DNA from: Leptospira brenneri | GTDB taxonomy: Bacteria > Spirochaetota > Leptospiria > Leptospirales > Leptospiraceae | Assembly: GCF_002812125.1 (NCBI RefSeq) | Contig: NZ_NPDQ01000004.1 | Coordinates: 425,087 to 489,086, forward strand | Length of the DNA stretch: 64,000 nucleotides | Direction of reading: 5' to 3' | In this document: positions 38,521 to 49,072 of the stretch, in pieces | Layout: each line of letters begins with the position of its first letter | Position numbering within the stretch: the first letter of the stretch is position 1 | Program-made: the position numbers and the translations under genes | Notes under the pieces: model-generated | Told to the model about the DNA's origin: nothing | The model's input: only the letters and a program-made list of their open reading frames with translations | Databases searched by the model: none

Positions 38521-38705
38521 AACACATATTTGTTTTATGCATATTTTTAGTCAAATTTTTCTCGTTAGGCGCCTCAATTTAAATGATTCAATATAATCAG
38601 ATATTAAAATATTAGAAATAAACCAAAATTGATAATCTTAAATATTTACATCCGGACATTGCCAATAGTTTCAGAAGGTTCACTGATTATAGTCACCCCG
38701 TAAAA

Positions 38706-38745
38706 AGAAAAAAGCCCCTTCCCGAAGTTTTCTTCGAAAAGAGGC
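38706..38745 (-). terminator. Strong intrinsic terminator after the downstream flaB
   Basis: On the minus strand a 14-bp stem (arms 38714-38727 and 38732-38745, several G-U pairs) with an AAAA loop is followed by six T, then more T. It lies 35 bases past the flaB stop. Confidence 0.85.
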
Positions 38746-38780
38746 AACCGTCTTTAAGGCAACTCTTGCCTTACTACAAC

Positions 38781-39629
38781 TTAAGTGTTATTCAAAAGTC
38801 GTAATACAGAATTTGGCCGAAGACTGGCTTGCGCTAACATTGCCGTACCGCTTTGCACGAGAATTTGTTTCGTCGTGAGCGCTACCATTTCTTCTGCCAT
38901 ATCTGCGTCCCTAATCCTTGATTCGGATGCTTGCATATTTTCGTATGCACCCATGAGGCCTTTTGCAGTACTTTCGAGCCTATTTTGGTAAGCTCCCATA
39001 TCTGCTCTCTGCTTCATGATCTTGTTCAAGGCGAAGTCCGCTTTAGCAATCGCTTCGTCTGCTTTTCCAGGTGTAGAGAGCGCAATCTTATTTGCACCTT
39101 CTGACATCTTTAAAGCTTTCGAAGTCATAGTCCCAATGTAGAAACGCTCTCTTTGCCTTGCGTTTGCTCCCATGTGAAACCACATCGACGCTTTCGTTGA
39201 CTTTCGAGCGAAATCTCCTTCAAACAGTTTCATTTTATTGAATTCTGCTTGCGAAGCAATTCGATCGATCTCATCCACCAGCGCAGATACTTCTACCTGC
39301 ACGAGCTGCCTGTCCTCAGGTGTGTAGATTCCGTTCGATGTCTGGATCGCTAGGGTCCGGATTCGTTGGATGATTTCCGCCGACTGGTCGAGGAAACCCT
39401 CTGCAGTCTGGATGAAACTCAGTCCATCTTCCGTATTCCTTTCGGCCTGACGTAAACCACGAATTTGTGTCCGTAGTTTTTCCGAAACAGCAAGACCAGA
39501 AGCATCATCACCGGCAAGGTTAATCCTTTGCCCAGTGGAGAGGTTCCTCATGGTCTTATCTACATCCCATTGTGTAAACTTGAGAGCACGATGTGATTGA
39601 ATCGCACTCATGTTGTGATTGATAATCAT
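38781..39629 (-). CDS. flaB: Flagellin core protein FlaB (second copy)
   Basis: A 282-residue flagellin of the short spirochaetal type, lacking the variable D2/D3 domains. The N-terminal helix opens [18 protein letters not shown] and includes [20 protein letters not shown]; the C-terminal helix has [19 protein letters not shown]. FlaB forms the core of periplasmic filaments and is exported by the flagellar type III system without a signal peptide. AGGAG at 39639-39643 precedes the ATG. Its leader has a hairpin with a GGGAT loop. Confidence 0.96.
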   Translation of the reverse strand: MIINHNMSAIQSHRALKFTQWDVDKTMRNLSTGQRINLAGDDASGLAVSEKLRTQIRGLRQAERNTEDGLSFIQTAEGFLDQSAEIIQRIRTLAIQTSNGIYTPEDRQLVQVEVSALVDEIDRIASQAEFNKMKLFEGDFARKSTKASMWFHMGANARQRERFYIGTMTSKALKMSEGANKIALSTPGKADEAIAKADFALNKIMKQRADMGAYQNRLESTAKGLMGAYENMQASESRIRDADMAEEMVALTTKQILVQSGTAMLAQASLRPNSVLRLLNNT

Positions 39630-39681
39630 TGGCCTACACTCCTTTGTGTATAACCAAGAACGGTATATGTTTCGTTCTTAG

Positions 39682-39700
39682 CCGGACAATCCCTGTCCGG
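39682..39700 (-). promoter_or_regulatory. flaB leader hairpin with GGGAT loop, candidate CsrA site
   Basis: On the mRNA CCGGACA and TGTCCGG form a perfect 7-bp stem presenting GGGAT. The loop with its flank reads ACAGGGAT, matching the CsrA consensus ACARGGAT. It lies about 53 bases before the start codon, with a second GGA in the ribosome site, the two-site layout known from CsrA-controlled flagellin mRNAs. Confidence 0.5.
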
Positions 39701-39803
39701 TGTCAAGGATGAGCTTTCATTTTGCCACCTGGCAGGGGAAAGCCGGCTGATTATCTAATTACAACTCTTCAGTTACACTAACCACTCACTAAGTTAACGC
39801 TAG

Positions 39804-40787
<984 letters not shown>

Positions 40788-40922
40788 TTAATTCGAAGAA
40801 ATTGCGGTGTTTTCTGGTTTTTTTGAGGTTTTTTAGGGTTTTTGGGCGGTTTTCGTAGACTTTAGCGTTTTATTTTTTTTAAAAAAAAGTTCTAATTTCT
40901 CCAATACGAAGATCGGCAAATC

Positions 40923-40955
40923 CCCATTTTCCATAAGCAAATTTTGGAAAACGGG
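40923..40955 (-). terminator. Hairpin after the amidase operon, possible terminator
   Basis: CCCATTTTCC (40923-40932) pairs with GGAAAACGGG (40946-40955) with one G-U. It lies 26 bases past the last gene of the minus operon. There is no immediate T-run on the minus strand, only GGATTTG, so termination is uncertain. Confidence 0.3.
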
Positions 40956-40980
40956 AGAATTTCTTCGGAAAAACCCTGAC

Positions 40981-41808
40981 TTAAGGGCGACTCGCCAGTG
41001 GAGAGATCGTTTCCCATTGGTAGGCAGTATTTGCCTCCCCGGAAAATTTATGTTCAATACTTTTTAAATCCTTAAAGTTTTCAAAAAGACTAGCATTTAA
41101 CGCTCGTATTGTGGACTCCATAGCAAGGATCCTACGTTTGTTCACTACTTCCTCTGATTCCTTGGGACCCGTGTCTGTTCCTGCCGTATAATAGGTGATA
41201 GTATCTACGGGGGCGTTTGGGTTTTCCTCTTCCGAATCGGCTAGCTCATCAGTTTTGGTTCGAGGAAGTCTGTATTTTTCCATCACATCCTGCAAAATAG
41301 GAAGATTCCAATCAATGATGAGTTTGGTATCTTTTTCCACAAACCAGGACTGTTTTAAAGCAAATCGAATGTCCAAAAGTTTTTTAGGGGAAAATATCTT
41401 TCCATCTTTTGCTAGGGCCTCCACAGAATCAAAGTAAGGTGGTGATCCAACCTCCCCTACTAGTTGATAAATAAAGGCTCCTGTTTCTTCCTGTTTCAAA
41501 ATCTTTCTGTGAATGGGAATTTGTTCCCCTTCTCCATTGGAAATATAAATTACTACCGGTTCTCTATGATCCAGAGAGGGATAGGAATAAAGTTGAAAAG
41601 GAACCAGGAGACGAAATGGATTTTGTTCTGCTAGGATAAAGAAACTAAAAAAGATGAGAAGTGAAAACCAAGAAGCAAACAAAAAGATAAAATCGCGAGT
41701 GAGTTTGGTTTCCCCCGTCCCAATTTTATAAAATCGAATGATGAGAGTTTTGATGGTTTCAGCAAGAGGGCGAAGTTGTTCTTTAATCTTTTGAAGATGC
41801 GTATTCAT
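40981..41808 (-). CDS. Single-pass membrane protein, unknown (amidase operon)
   Basis: A 275-residue protein from the ATG at 41808, which has AGGA six bases upstream; the frame runs to 41835. One membrane helix near residues 41-58 (FLFASWFSLLIFFSFFILA) is followed by an extracytoplasmic part with a beta-rich block (VVIYISNGEGEQIPIHRKIL and so on) recalling GerMN-type domains, then an acidic linker and helical tail. It overlaps the end of the amidase gene by 26 bases and may work with it on cell-wall turnover; that is inference. Confidence 0.6.
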   Translation of the reverse strand: MNTHLQKIKEQLRPLAETIKTLIIRFYKIGTGETKLTRDFIFLFASWFSLLIFFSFFILAEQNPFRLLVPFQLYSYPSLDHREPVVIYISNGEGEQIPIHRKILKQEETGAFIYQLVGEVGSPPYFDSVEALAKDGKIFSPKKLLDIRFALKQSWFVEKDTKLIIDWNLPILQDVMEKYRLPRTKTDELADSEEENPNAPVDTITYYTAGTDTGPKESEEVVNKRRILAMESTIRALNASLFENFKDLKSIEHKFSGEANTAYQWETISPLASRP

Positions 41809-42895
41809 GAATTCCTTTGATGACACTCCGGGCAATTTTCTTTTGGTAGTTTTTATCCCGTAGTTTTTTACTTTCCTCAGGGTTTGTCAGATACCCCATT
41901 TCCACAAGTACCGCAGGCATAAGGCTTCCTCGCAAGACGGAAAAATCGGCCTTTTTCACTCCCCGAGACGGGATCTCAGGACTCAGAGCCTTTTCATACT
42001 GATCTGCCACAGCCGTGGCCAATTTCCTTGACCTTCTTTGGGTGACACTGGACAACATCTGAGATTGGATCTGGGAGACAACCGGGTTCTTATGTTTTCC
42101 CACATACAGATTCTCCAAAAGGGCTGTTTCCCGAGCGCTTTCTGTACTCGGACTTTGGGAAAGGTAATACACTTCAAACCCAGCGGCTTTATCTGAAAGG
42201 GAAGCATTACAATGAAAACTAACAAACACCACATCCCTTGTATCGTTCAATACTTGGTTTGCCATTTTGGACCGATCTTCCAACTCCACAAAATGATCGT
42301 TTTTGCGAATCATTTGGACTCGGATCTCGGGGTAGTATTTTCGTAAGTACAAATAAGTGTAACGAGCCACACCGAGACTCACATCCTTTTCGTAATTCCC
42401 TGTGGGATCAGAGGTTCCTGGATCTTTCCCTCCGTGGCCTGCATCAATCACAATGGCCTTCACATTCAGATTTCGTTTGGGAACAGGGTCTTTGGGAATG
42501 AGAACCCAAAGCTCTGTCTCTTTGAACTGGTAACGTACATCATAGGAAATAAGGTTGAGTAAAATGGCCTCGACAAGATCCAAAGGAAGATAAACATCCT
42601 CGTCTTTTTTCAAAATGGCTTTTGGGATTTTATAAATTTTACCATCCAGGGTATAAAAACTGGATCCAAGTCGAAACTGGAGATTTCCTTGGGGAGTGTA
42701 AATAGAACCGACTCTTGTAAACTTCTTTAGTTTGGTAGAAAGTTCCGGCATTACCATTTTTAAATCAGAAAATGCCACATAGTTCCCCTTCCCATAGAGC
42801 GGAAGTTTGGCGACCTCAGCAACTAAGAGATTGGGGAAAAAACAAAAAAGGAAAAGAATTAATCTTTTTTGAAAAGAGAAAGAATTCGCTGCCAA
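41783..42895 (-). CDS. N-acetylmuramoyl-L-alanine amidase (Amidase_3), exported
   Basis: A 370-residue protein with a signal peptide (about 1-26, LFLFCFFPNLLVA). The N-terminal half (about 30-135) resembles a copper-amine-oxidase-like/AMIN-type wall-binding domain; the C-terminal half is a zinc amidase with VIDAGHGGKDPG (His), E in NYEKDVSLGVA, FVSFHCNAS and the final Glu in VLVEMGYLTN. It cuts the bond between MurNAc and stem peptide during cell separation. Its start lies 37 bases inside the helicase gene. Confidence 0.92.
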   Translation of the reverse strand: MAANSFSFQKRLILFLFCFFPNLLVAEVAKLPLYGKGNYVAFSDLKMVMPELSTKLKKFTRVGSIYTPQGNLQFRLGSSFYTLDGKIYKIPKAILKKDEDVYLPLDLVEAILLNLISYDVRYQFKETELWVLIPKDPVPKRNLNVKAIVIDAGHGGKDPGTSDPTGNYEKDVSLGVARYTYLYLRKYYPEIRVQMIRKNDHFVELEDRSKMANQVLNDTRDVVFVSFHCNASLSDKAAGFEVYYLSQSPSTESARETALLENLYVGKHKNPVVSQIQSQMLSSVTQRRSRKLATAVADQYEKALSPEIPSRGVKKADFSVLRGSLMPAVLVEMGYLTNPEESKKLRDKNYQKKIARSVIKGIHEYASSKD

Positions 42896-44472
42896 ATCGA
42901 TTGTTTCTGTTTTTTAGATTTTTTCACTTCATTGATATCGAAGAGATTCCGTCTTGGATCATTCTTTTGGTGAGATTTCCCTGAATGATTTTTCTTATGG
43001 TGTTGGCCTTTCCCTTTTCCATCCTTTGGATGTTGTCCATGTTTGAACTCATGGTGGGTCATTTTGGCCGGGTGTCTATGATCCCCTTCTCCCTCATGAT
43101 GGTGCGGGTGCGACATCTTTGCTGGTGGGTGGTGTTTCTCCCCTTTGCCCTTACCTCGTCCCCGGTCTCCCGAACGGTTTTCGTTCCGATCACCTGACCT
43201 GTGTTCGCCTCCTCGGTTGTCACCACCACGTCGTGGTTTCCCACCGCGACCACCGCGTTCTCCCCTTTCCCTGTCTTGGTATTTTTTTTCACCAGGAATG
43301 GCTTCATCTGCAAACACAGGAGTAAATTCACCCTTAGGAAATTCTAAATACTCCTCGCGGATTTCCGCAATGGGGATTTTAGAATTTAAATACCGTTCAA
43401 TTCGTTCGAGTTCTGTGTAGTCTGTCTCCGAACAAAGTCCAATCGACATCCCCTTTCTACCTGCACGGGCCGTTCTTCCAATCCGGTGCACATAGTTTTC
43501 TGCATCTTGAGGAAGATCATAATTATAGACAACGTCTATGTTTTCAATATCAATCCCACGTGATGCAACATCTGTCGCAATCAGATACTTATACTTTCCT
43601 TCTTTAAAATCCCGAAGCAGGCGAATTCTTTTTTTCTGATCGAGTTCAGAAGAAAGTCCCGTCGCGGTGATTCCAAATTTACGAAGTGTGGACACAATCT
43701 TTGGAATGTTCATTTTATAATTTGTAAAAATGATTCCAAGACCTTCGATTTCATTATGCAAAAGAGAGTTCACTAAATAGGGAAGTTTTTCTTCTCTTCC
43801 TAAGTGGAGTAAGGTTTGATCTATCCGTTCGGTAATTACTTTTTCTGGATTGATATGTACTTCAATCGGATCGTTTAGATAACGACTGGCAAGCCTTACC
43901 ACTTCATAACTGAGCGTAGCACTAAAAAGTAGAGATTGTTTTCTGTTTTTACATTTATGAAAGATGTACTTGAGATCTTGGACAAATCCCATATCGAACA
44001 TTCTGTCCGCTTCGTCTAGGATCACTACTTTGATATTCTCTAAAGAAAGGCCGTGATTTTTGACAAAGTCAATGAGGCGTCCCGGAGTAGCCACAATGAG
44101 ACAGGCTTTGTTCCCTAACGCCTGTTCTTGGGACTTATAATCGGTTCCCCCGATGATGGTAGCCACACCGAAGTCTGTAAACTCTAGAAGTTTTTTTGCT
44201 TCTTCGGCAATTTGAATGGTGAGCTCTCTCGTCGGAGCAAGGACAAGGGCATAGGGCAAAGCTTCTTCTTCGTCAGCAGACAAAAGTCTGTGAAGAGTCG
44301 GAAGTAGGAAAGCCATCGTTTTTCCCGTTCCTGTTTGGGCAAGACCGGTGAGATCATTTCCTTCCATGGCGAAGGGAATGGATTTGGCTTGGATGGGGGT
44401 GAGTTCTGTGTAGCCGATTTTATCAAGTGCTTTAGAGAGAGACTCGTGAAAAGGTAATTCGTTAAATTTCAT
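42859..44472 (-). CDS. DEAD-box RNA helicase with long basic, His-rich tail
   Basis: A 537-residue RhlE/CsdA-type helicase. Core motifs in order: the Q motif before residue 30, AQTGTGKT at 45-52, PTRELTIQ, DEAD at 153-156, SAT, ATDVASRGIDIE and HRIGRTARAGR. After about residue 390 comes a tail of roughly 140 residues rich in Arg-Gly and then in His-Lys, with clusters such as HPHHHEGEGDHRH. Such tails bind RNA; the His content is unusual and may bind metal. It lies in the ribH-to-amidase operon. Confidence 0.92.
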   Translation of the reverse strand: MKFNELPFHESLSKALDKIGYTELTPIQAKSIPFAMEGNDLTGLAQTGTGKTMAFLLPTLHRLLSADEEEALPYALVLAPTRELTIQIAEEAKKLLEFTDFGVATIIGGTDYKSQEQALGNKACLIVATPGRLIDFVKNHGLSLENIKVVILDEADRMFDMGFVQDLKYIFHKCKNRKQSLLFSATLSYEVVRLASRYLNDPIEVHINPEKVITERIDQTLLHLGREEKLPYLVNSLLHNEIEGLGIIFTNYKMNIPKIVSTLRKFGITATGLSSELDQKKRIRLLRDFKEGKYKYLIATDVASRGIDIENIDVVYNYDLPQDAENYVHRIGRTARAGRKGMSIGLCSETDYTELERIERYLNSKIPIAEIREEYLEFPKGEFTPVFADEAIPGEKKYQDRERGERGGRGGKPRRGGDNRGGEHRSGDRNENRSGDRGRGKGKGEKHHPPAKMSHPHHHEGEGDHRHPAKMTHHEFKHGQHPKDGKGKGQHHKKNHSGKSHQKNDPRRNLFDINEVKKSKKQKQSIWQRILSLFKKD

Positions 44473-44480
44473 AATGGATT

Positions 44481-45284
44481 TCAGTGTTTTAATTTTCTGG
44501 CGGTAAGTTCAATGGTATCACCATAAGCAAACTGGTTTGCATACAGCCGATACAGCCATTCAGGAAGTTTGCCACGAGGCCCTAAGTCCCGGTAGGAATG
44601 ATACGACATAGGTCTAACATAGTTCACTTCAAAGCCAAGGATTGACAAGAGTTTTTTCAAAGAGTGAACAGAGTAGTCAAAAAAGTGGTCGGAAGGATGG
44701 GTAGAAAACCAATCCTTGGGACTGGTTTGAAAACTTGGTCCAAAACTAGAGGGAACGGCTAAATAGAGAAACCCACCCGGTTTTGTCCAAGACTGGATTC
44801 TCTCCCAAATCCCATCAATGTCCTCAATATGTTCGATCACAAAAAATGCGGATACTACGTCAAAGCTCTCTTTCCAGTCCTCCTTTGCAATGGAAAGAAC
44901 AGAAGCCCTCTCCACATCCAACCCAAGCCTCGTTTTGGAGTATTCCACTTCTTTAGGAGATAGTTCTAGACCCTTGGTCGAATGACCGGCCTTCCTTGCT
45001 TCATCCAAAAAAAATCCTGCTGCAGATCCAATCTCCAAAAGGGAAGAATTACCGCCCTTAGCACCTACCCTTTCCAAAACAGAAAGCCTGCGTTTTGCCA
45101 TGGCCCGAAGGTTTGGTTCATCTTCATAATAAGATTTTTTATACTGGGATTTGTATTCTTCCATAAAGTAACTATCCCCATACTCTCTATGTTTTGCAGG
45201 AAGATAACGAAGAACACCTGTAAGCTGGCATTCTTCATAAAATTCGGGGAATTCTTTATGGGGGAAAAATTGAAATAAACTCAA
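44481..45284 (-). CDS. SAM-dependent class I methyltransferase
   Basis: A 267-residue Rossmann methyltransferase with motif I LLEIGSAAGFFLDEA (about 82-96), the acidic end of strand 2 in GLELSPKEVE, and FDVVSAFFVIEHIED at motif II/post II. The N-terminal CQLTGVLRYLP piece may be a degenerate zinc-binding part seen in sugar or O-antigen methyltransferases. The substrate is unknown. The start overlaps the TPR gene stop by four bases. Confidence 0.85.
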   Translation of the reverse strand: MSLFQFFPHKEFPEFYEECQLTGVLRYLPAKHREYGDSYFMEEYKSQYKKSYYEDEPNLRAMAKRRLSVLERVGAKGGNSSLLEIGSAAGFFLDEARKAGHSTKGLELSPKEVEYSKTRLGLDVERASVLSIAKEDWKESFDVVSAFFVIEHIEDIDGIWERIQSWTKPGGFLYLAVPSSFGPSFQTSPKDWFSTHPSDHFFDYSVHSLKKLLSILGFEVNYVRPMSYHSYRDLGPRGKLPEWLYRLYANQFAYGDTIELTARKLKH

Positions 45285-47383
45285 AAATAAGTTCTCTTTT
45301 TTGATTCGAGGGACTTCTCATATTGTGCACGAGCCGCCCTTTTGTTTTCATAGGCTTCCGTTAGGCTTGGGTTTAGATCAATGGCCGTTTGGAAACTAGA
45401 AAGGGCTTTTTTAAATTCCCCATTTTTAAAATAACAGACTCCCAAATAATTATGAGCTTTGGAAGAAATGGTTGGTGTCACATCCGAACGAGTGATGACA
45501 ATGAGTTCTTCAATTGCCTTTTCCCTGTCCACAAGAGAACCGGAATCGATGAGAATTTTAGAAAGCACTAACCTTGATTCCATATCTTCTGGATCAATAT
45601 GGGTGGCGCGAAATGCTTCTTCTTTGGCTCTTTTGGAAAGTCCAGAGTTTCCACTATTAGCATAGCTCAGGGCTAGTTTTCTATGAGCAAGTTTGATTTC
45701 TTTGGAATCTTTGGAATTTTCCAAAACATAAACTAACATCTTTTCTGCGGCCGGATAGTTTTTGGTTTGGATGTACACATCAGCAAGTTTTAGCCTTGCT
45801 TCATAAAGTTCTGGTTTCCAAGCAATGGCTTCTTCGTATTCAGAGATAGCCTCGGAATAAAATTTGTTTTCCAAATAGTAATCCGCGATGGCAAGCCGAG
45901 AAGGAACATGATTGGGGTCCAAACTTTGTGACTTTCGAAGTGACTCAATGGCCATAGTAGGTTTACCAGCATGTAAATAAGTAAGACCTAAGTTGTAATA
46001 GGCAGACTGGTTTTTTGGATTTAAAGAAAGAGCTCCTTCGAAAGCGGTAATACTTTCTGAATATCTTTCCATTTCATCCAAAATGATTCCAAGATTTACA
46101 TAAGCTGTTTCCGAATAGGTATCCCCTGGAGTGAGGCGAATGATCCTTCGAAAGAGGCCTTCCGCTTCCACAAGTTCCCCTTTTTTATAATAAAGCTCTG
46201 ATAAAGCAAAAAGAGAATCTACATCCGAAGGTTTGAGTAACAAAGCCTTTTGTAAAGCAGTGATGGCCATATTGGTTTGGCCCATAGAAAGAAAGGCATC
46301 CGCAATATAACGATAAACCTCTGGTTCGTTAGCATTGGAATCTAGGGCTTTTTGGAAGTACTTAGCTGCTTCTTCGGGAACCTTTTTCTTTAAATACACC
46401 AAACCTAGGTTATAGTAGGATTTAGCATCGTTTGTTTTGAGGCGAATCACTTCACGAAAGTAATACTCGGCCCTATCATAATCTTCTCTTTGGTAGAATA
46501 TGGTTCCTAGATGGCCATAGGACAAAACGGCCGTTTGGGAATTAGGTGCTGTTTGTACTACCTTTTGGAATTCGGAAATGGCCTCGGCCATATTTCCTTG
46601 TTTTAAGTAACTAATGGCTAAGTTGTAAGTTAAAGTGACATCCGTCGGAGCTAATGACTGCCCTTCTTTGTAGGCTTCGATGGCACTGGCTGGGTCTCCA
46701 ATCTCTTGGAACAAATTTCCTTGTAATAAAGAAACCCGGTAGTCGTTAGGTGCAATTTCTTTAGCTCTTTGTGCGGCTCGCCTTGCTTCTTCAAATTTAC
46801 CAGCATGTTTAAAAGCCAGTGACAAATTATAATATGCAAAATAGTTTTTGGAATCGTATTGGATGGCTTTTTCCAATCTTTCAATGGAATTGATATAACG
46901 ACCCGCTTCATCATACATCACACCAAGGACAGTGAGTGCGATGGATTTATCTTCATCACTTCCAGGTGAATTTAAGAACTCTTCACAAACCGTTCCCACT
47001 CGGTTCACATAACGGTTGTGATAGGCATTGAGACATGCGGCCAGTTTAGGATTTACGGAATCATCAGGAAGATAGGGTTTATCAACAAGAAGGTCTAGAG
47101 CTTTTTTATCTCTGGGGAGGTTGTTTAATGCTTTTGCGATCTCTTCTGGATTCTTTTTTTTCTCAAGATACCACCAATACCCGGCGGTTAAAAATCCAAG
47201 GACGAGAAATACAAGGAAACTCCAAAATAGAAAAGAGAGAACGGGCCGGCGTACCGTGTTTTCCGATTCGTAAGTTGTTTCTTTTTCTCGACCCAGGTTC
47301 CTTAAGTATGGATCTTCCTGGTAATAACTTGGCTGAGAGGACTGCTCCTCTATGCGAAACCGGTTTTTTTGGATGGGATCCAT
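45281..47383 (-). CDS. Membrane-anchored TPR-repeat protein
   Basis: A 700-residue protein with a charged cytosolic head, one membrane helix (about 49-72, LSFLFWSFLVFLVLGFLTAGYWW) and at least fifteen tetratricopeptide repeats from about 140 to the end, such as YFAYYNLSLAFKHAGKFEEA and KSYYNLGLVYLKKKVPEEAA. It probably scaffolds an envelope complex. It is close behind nusB in the operon. The repeats are regular and no other domain is seen. Confidence 0.88.
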   Translation of the reverse strand: MDPIQKNRFRIEEQSSQPSYYQEDPYLRNLGREKETTYESENTVRRPVLSFLFWSFLVFLVLGFLTAGYWWYLEKKKNPEEIAKALNNLPRDKKALDLLVDKPYLPDDSVNPKLAACLNAYHNRYVNRVGTVCEEFLNSPGSDEDKSIALTVLGVMYDEAGRYINSIERLEKAIQYDSKNYFAYYNLSLAFKHAGKFEEARRAAQRAKEIAPNDYRVSLLQGNLFQEIGDPASAIEAYKEGQSLAPTDVTLTYNLAISYLKQGNMAEAISEFQKVVQTAPNSQTAVLSYGHLGTIFYQREDYDRAEYYFREVIRLKTNDAKSYYNLGLVYLKKKVPEEAAKYFQKALDSNANEPEVYRYIADAFLSMGQTNMAITALQKALLLKPSDVDSLFALSELYYKKGELVEAEGLFRRIIRLTPGDTYSETAYVNLGIILDEMERYSESITAFEGALSLNPKNQSAYYNLGLTYLHAGKPTMAIESLRKSQSLDPNHVPSRLAIADYYLENKFYSEAISEYEEAIAWKPELYEARLKLADVYIQTKNYPAAEKMLVYVLENSKDSKEIKLAHRKLALSYANSGNSGLSKRAKEEAFRATHIDPEDMESRLVLSKILIDSGSLVDREKAIEELIVITRSDVTPTISSKAHNYLGVCYFKNGEFKKALSSFQTAIDLNPSLTEAYENKRAARAQYEKSLESKKRTYF

Positions 47384-47386
47384 TTT

Positions 47387-47815
47387 TTATTTTAATTCAG
47401 GATTTTTCGCTACGATCTCCTTCTTGTAGAAGGCATCGAGTAATCCGTTGATAAACTGTGCCGATTCGTCTGTTTCAAATTCCTTAGTGAGTTCGACGGC
47501 TTCATTGATCACAACGGGGGCCGCAAGGAAAGGTTCCTTTTGCAAACTAAGAATCGATAAACGTAAAATACAACGGTTGACCACGGAAATACGCGAAAGT
47601 TCCCAATTCTCCGAATACTTCTTGATTAGAGTATCGATCGCTTTTCGATTTTCGACCACTCCTTTCACAAGAAAGACAGCATAATCTTTTTCTTCTCTAG
47701 TGATTTTTTTGTCATACCAATCGAATTTCATGGCCCGTTCTGGGTCGGTCCCAACGAGGTCAATTTGGTAGAGGCACATGAGGGCGAGACTTCGCCCGCG
47801 GTGTCTAGAACTCAT
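47387..47815 (-). CDS. nusB: Transcription antitermination protein NusB
   Basis: A 142-residue helical protein beginning [19 protein letters not shown], with [15 protein letters not shown] and the family motif [13 protein letters not shown] near 108-120. With NusE it binds boxA RNA in rRNA antitermination. It overlaps ribH by four bases, the ribH-nusB order common to many bacteria. Confidence 0.95.
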   Translation of the reverse strand: MSSRHRGRSLALMCLYQIDLVGTDPERAMKFDWYDKKITREEKDYAVFLVKGVVENRKAIDTLIKKYSENWELSRISVVNRCILRLSILSLQKEPFLAAPVVINEAVELTKEFETDESAQFINGLLDAFYKKEIVAKNPELK

Positions 47816-48279
47816 CCGATCTCTTTGAAAAGATTTGCCATTTCAATGGCTGTGGTGGCCGCCTCGTAACCCTTGTTTCCCGCTTTGGTGCCGGCTCTTT
47901 CAATGGCTTGTTCGATGGATTCAGTCGTAATGACTCCAAAAATCACAGGAACGGAACCATCGGCTACGGACCCTACTTTGGCAGCTTCTCCCGAAACCAA
48001 ATCATAATGGGAAGTGGCACCTCGGATGACGGCACCGAGACAGACTATGGCAGAGAATTGGTATTTTTTAGACCCTAGGACACGTTTTACGGTTTGTGGG
48101 AGTTCAAAGGCACCGGGAACATAGATAACAGTCACATCGGAATCTGTGATCCCATGTTGTCTATAGGCATCTTTTGCCCCTTTGAGTAGAGACTCTGTGA
48201 TAAATTCGTTGAACTTTGAAACGATGACACAATGTTTTTGTCCGTTTCCGATTCTAGTGCCTTCCAATGTAGCGGTCAT
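47812..48279 (-). CDS. ribH: 6,7-dimethyl-8-ribityllumazine synthase
   Basis: A 155-residue enzyme of riboflavin synthesis that joins the dihydroxybutanone phosphate and ribitylamino-uracil units. Seen are [46 protein letters not shown] with the catalytic His, and [16 protein letters not shown]. Other rib genes are not in the window. It is near the front of the operon, with a small gene 24 bases upstream. Confidence 0.96.
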   Translation of the reverse strand: MTATLEGTRIGNGQKHCVIVSKFNEFITESLLKGAKDAYRQHGITDSDVTVIYVPGAFELPQTVKRVLGSKKYQFSAIVCLGAVIRGATSHYDLVSGEAAKVGSVADGSVPVIFGVITTESIEQAIERAGTKAGNKGYEAATTAIEMANLFKEIG

Positions 48280-48302
48280 GTATCCAAAATCCTAAGGGGG
48301 TG

Positions 48303-48455
48303 TTATTTCGCAAGACGAATGACAAGGGTAATCTTTCCGTCTGGATTTTCTACCACTTCAAACCCGTCTCTTTCGAGTGCTTTTTTGGCTCGGTAGATCG
48401 CTAGATTGACAACATTGGTTTTCTCATCTGCTGGTTTCTGTGGTTCCCGGTTCAT
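48303..48455 (-). CDS. Small protein before ribH, unknown
   Basis: A 50-residue product starting MNREPQKPADEKTNVVNLA, from an ATG with GAGGGG seven bases upstream; the frame extends to 48494 but that version lacks a ribosome site. It is basic and helical with a short strand-like end (KITLVIRLAK). It is likely the first gene of the ribH operon. No family is recognised. Confidence 0.55.
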   Translation of the reverse strand: MNREPQKPADEKTNVVNLAIYRAKKALERDGFEVVENPDGKITLVIRLAK

Positions 48456-48560
48456 AGATCCCCTCTCACCTTTAAAGTTCGGAAACCAGGCCATCCAATC
48501 TTAAATACCAATGGCTTTACAAGGTAGAATTGTTTTCCTCTTATGTCATATAGGAAGAAA

Positions 48561-48998
48561 ATGAAGAAGAAGAAATCTGTAAAGAAGGCCAAAAAAAGGA
48601 AACCGGTAGTGTATGCCGAGAAGGACTTTATTGTAAAACCTTCCTCCGTCCCTAATATCGGAATGGGACTATTCACCAAACAAACATTATACAAGGGAGA
48701 TACCGTTGGTTACTACATGGGTAAAATCATTACCGATGAACAAGCGGAATCAAACAAATACGTAGACTCAAAATACCTACTTTGGATCTGTAAGGACTGG
48801 TGGATTTATGGTGAAGGCCGTGAGTCCAATTACACCCGTTATATCAACCATTCCTCCAAACCAAATGCAGAACTCATCACTTCTGTGAGATGGAAAACAG
48901 CTCGGTTTAAGGTATTAAAAACAATCCCTGAAGGATCAGAAATATTTTTTGATTATGGAAAGGATTACTGGGACAACGTGGACTTCAAACCGAAGTAA
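48561..48998 (+). CDS. SET-domain protein, putative lysine methyltransferase
   Basis: A SET domain of about 120 residues after a very Lys-rich N-terminus. Motifs present: [21 protein letters not shown] (start of SET), [15 protein letters not shown] (the N-H-S/x-x-N core that binds SAM) and [13 protein letters not shown] (the catalytic Tyr). The ATG at 48561 follows AGGAAG at five bases; an upstream ATG at 48543 is weaker. SET proteins methylate lysines of proteins; the target here is unknown. It diverges from the ribH operon and ends 60 bases from a small converging gene. Confidence 0.82.
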   Translation: MKKKKSVKKAKKRKPVVYAEKDFIVKPSSVPNIGMGLFTKQTLYKGDTVGYYMGKIITDEQAESNKYVDSKYLLWICKDWWIYGEGRESNYTRYINHSSKPNAELITSVRWKTARFKVLKTIPEGSEIFFDYGKDYWDNVDFKPK

Positions 48999-49048
48999 CT
49001 AAGGATATTTGTCACGGCTGTATTGTCCCGAAAGGGAAAACTAACGCA

Positions 49049-49072
49049 AACGGTCTCTTAGAGGAGACCGTT
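49049..49072. terminator. Hairpin between converging SET and small membrane genes
   Basis: AACGGTCTC (49049-49057) and GAGACCGTT (49064-49072) form a perfect 9-bp stem with a 6-base loop overlapping the stop codon of the small minus gene. Downstream T is loose on both strands. A smaller TCCC/GGGA hairpin lies at 49025-49036. Confidence 0.4.

Noticed and set aside
43059..43420. Long frames on both strands in the helicase tail
   Set aside because: They are shadows produced by the repetitive RG/His codons of the real helicase gene.
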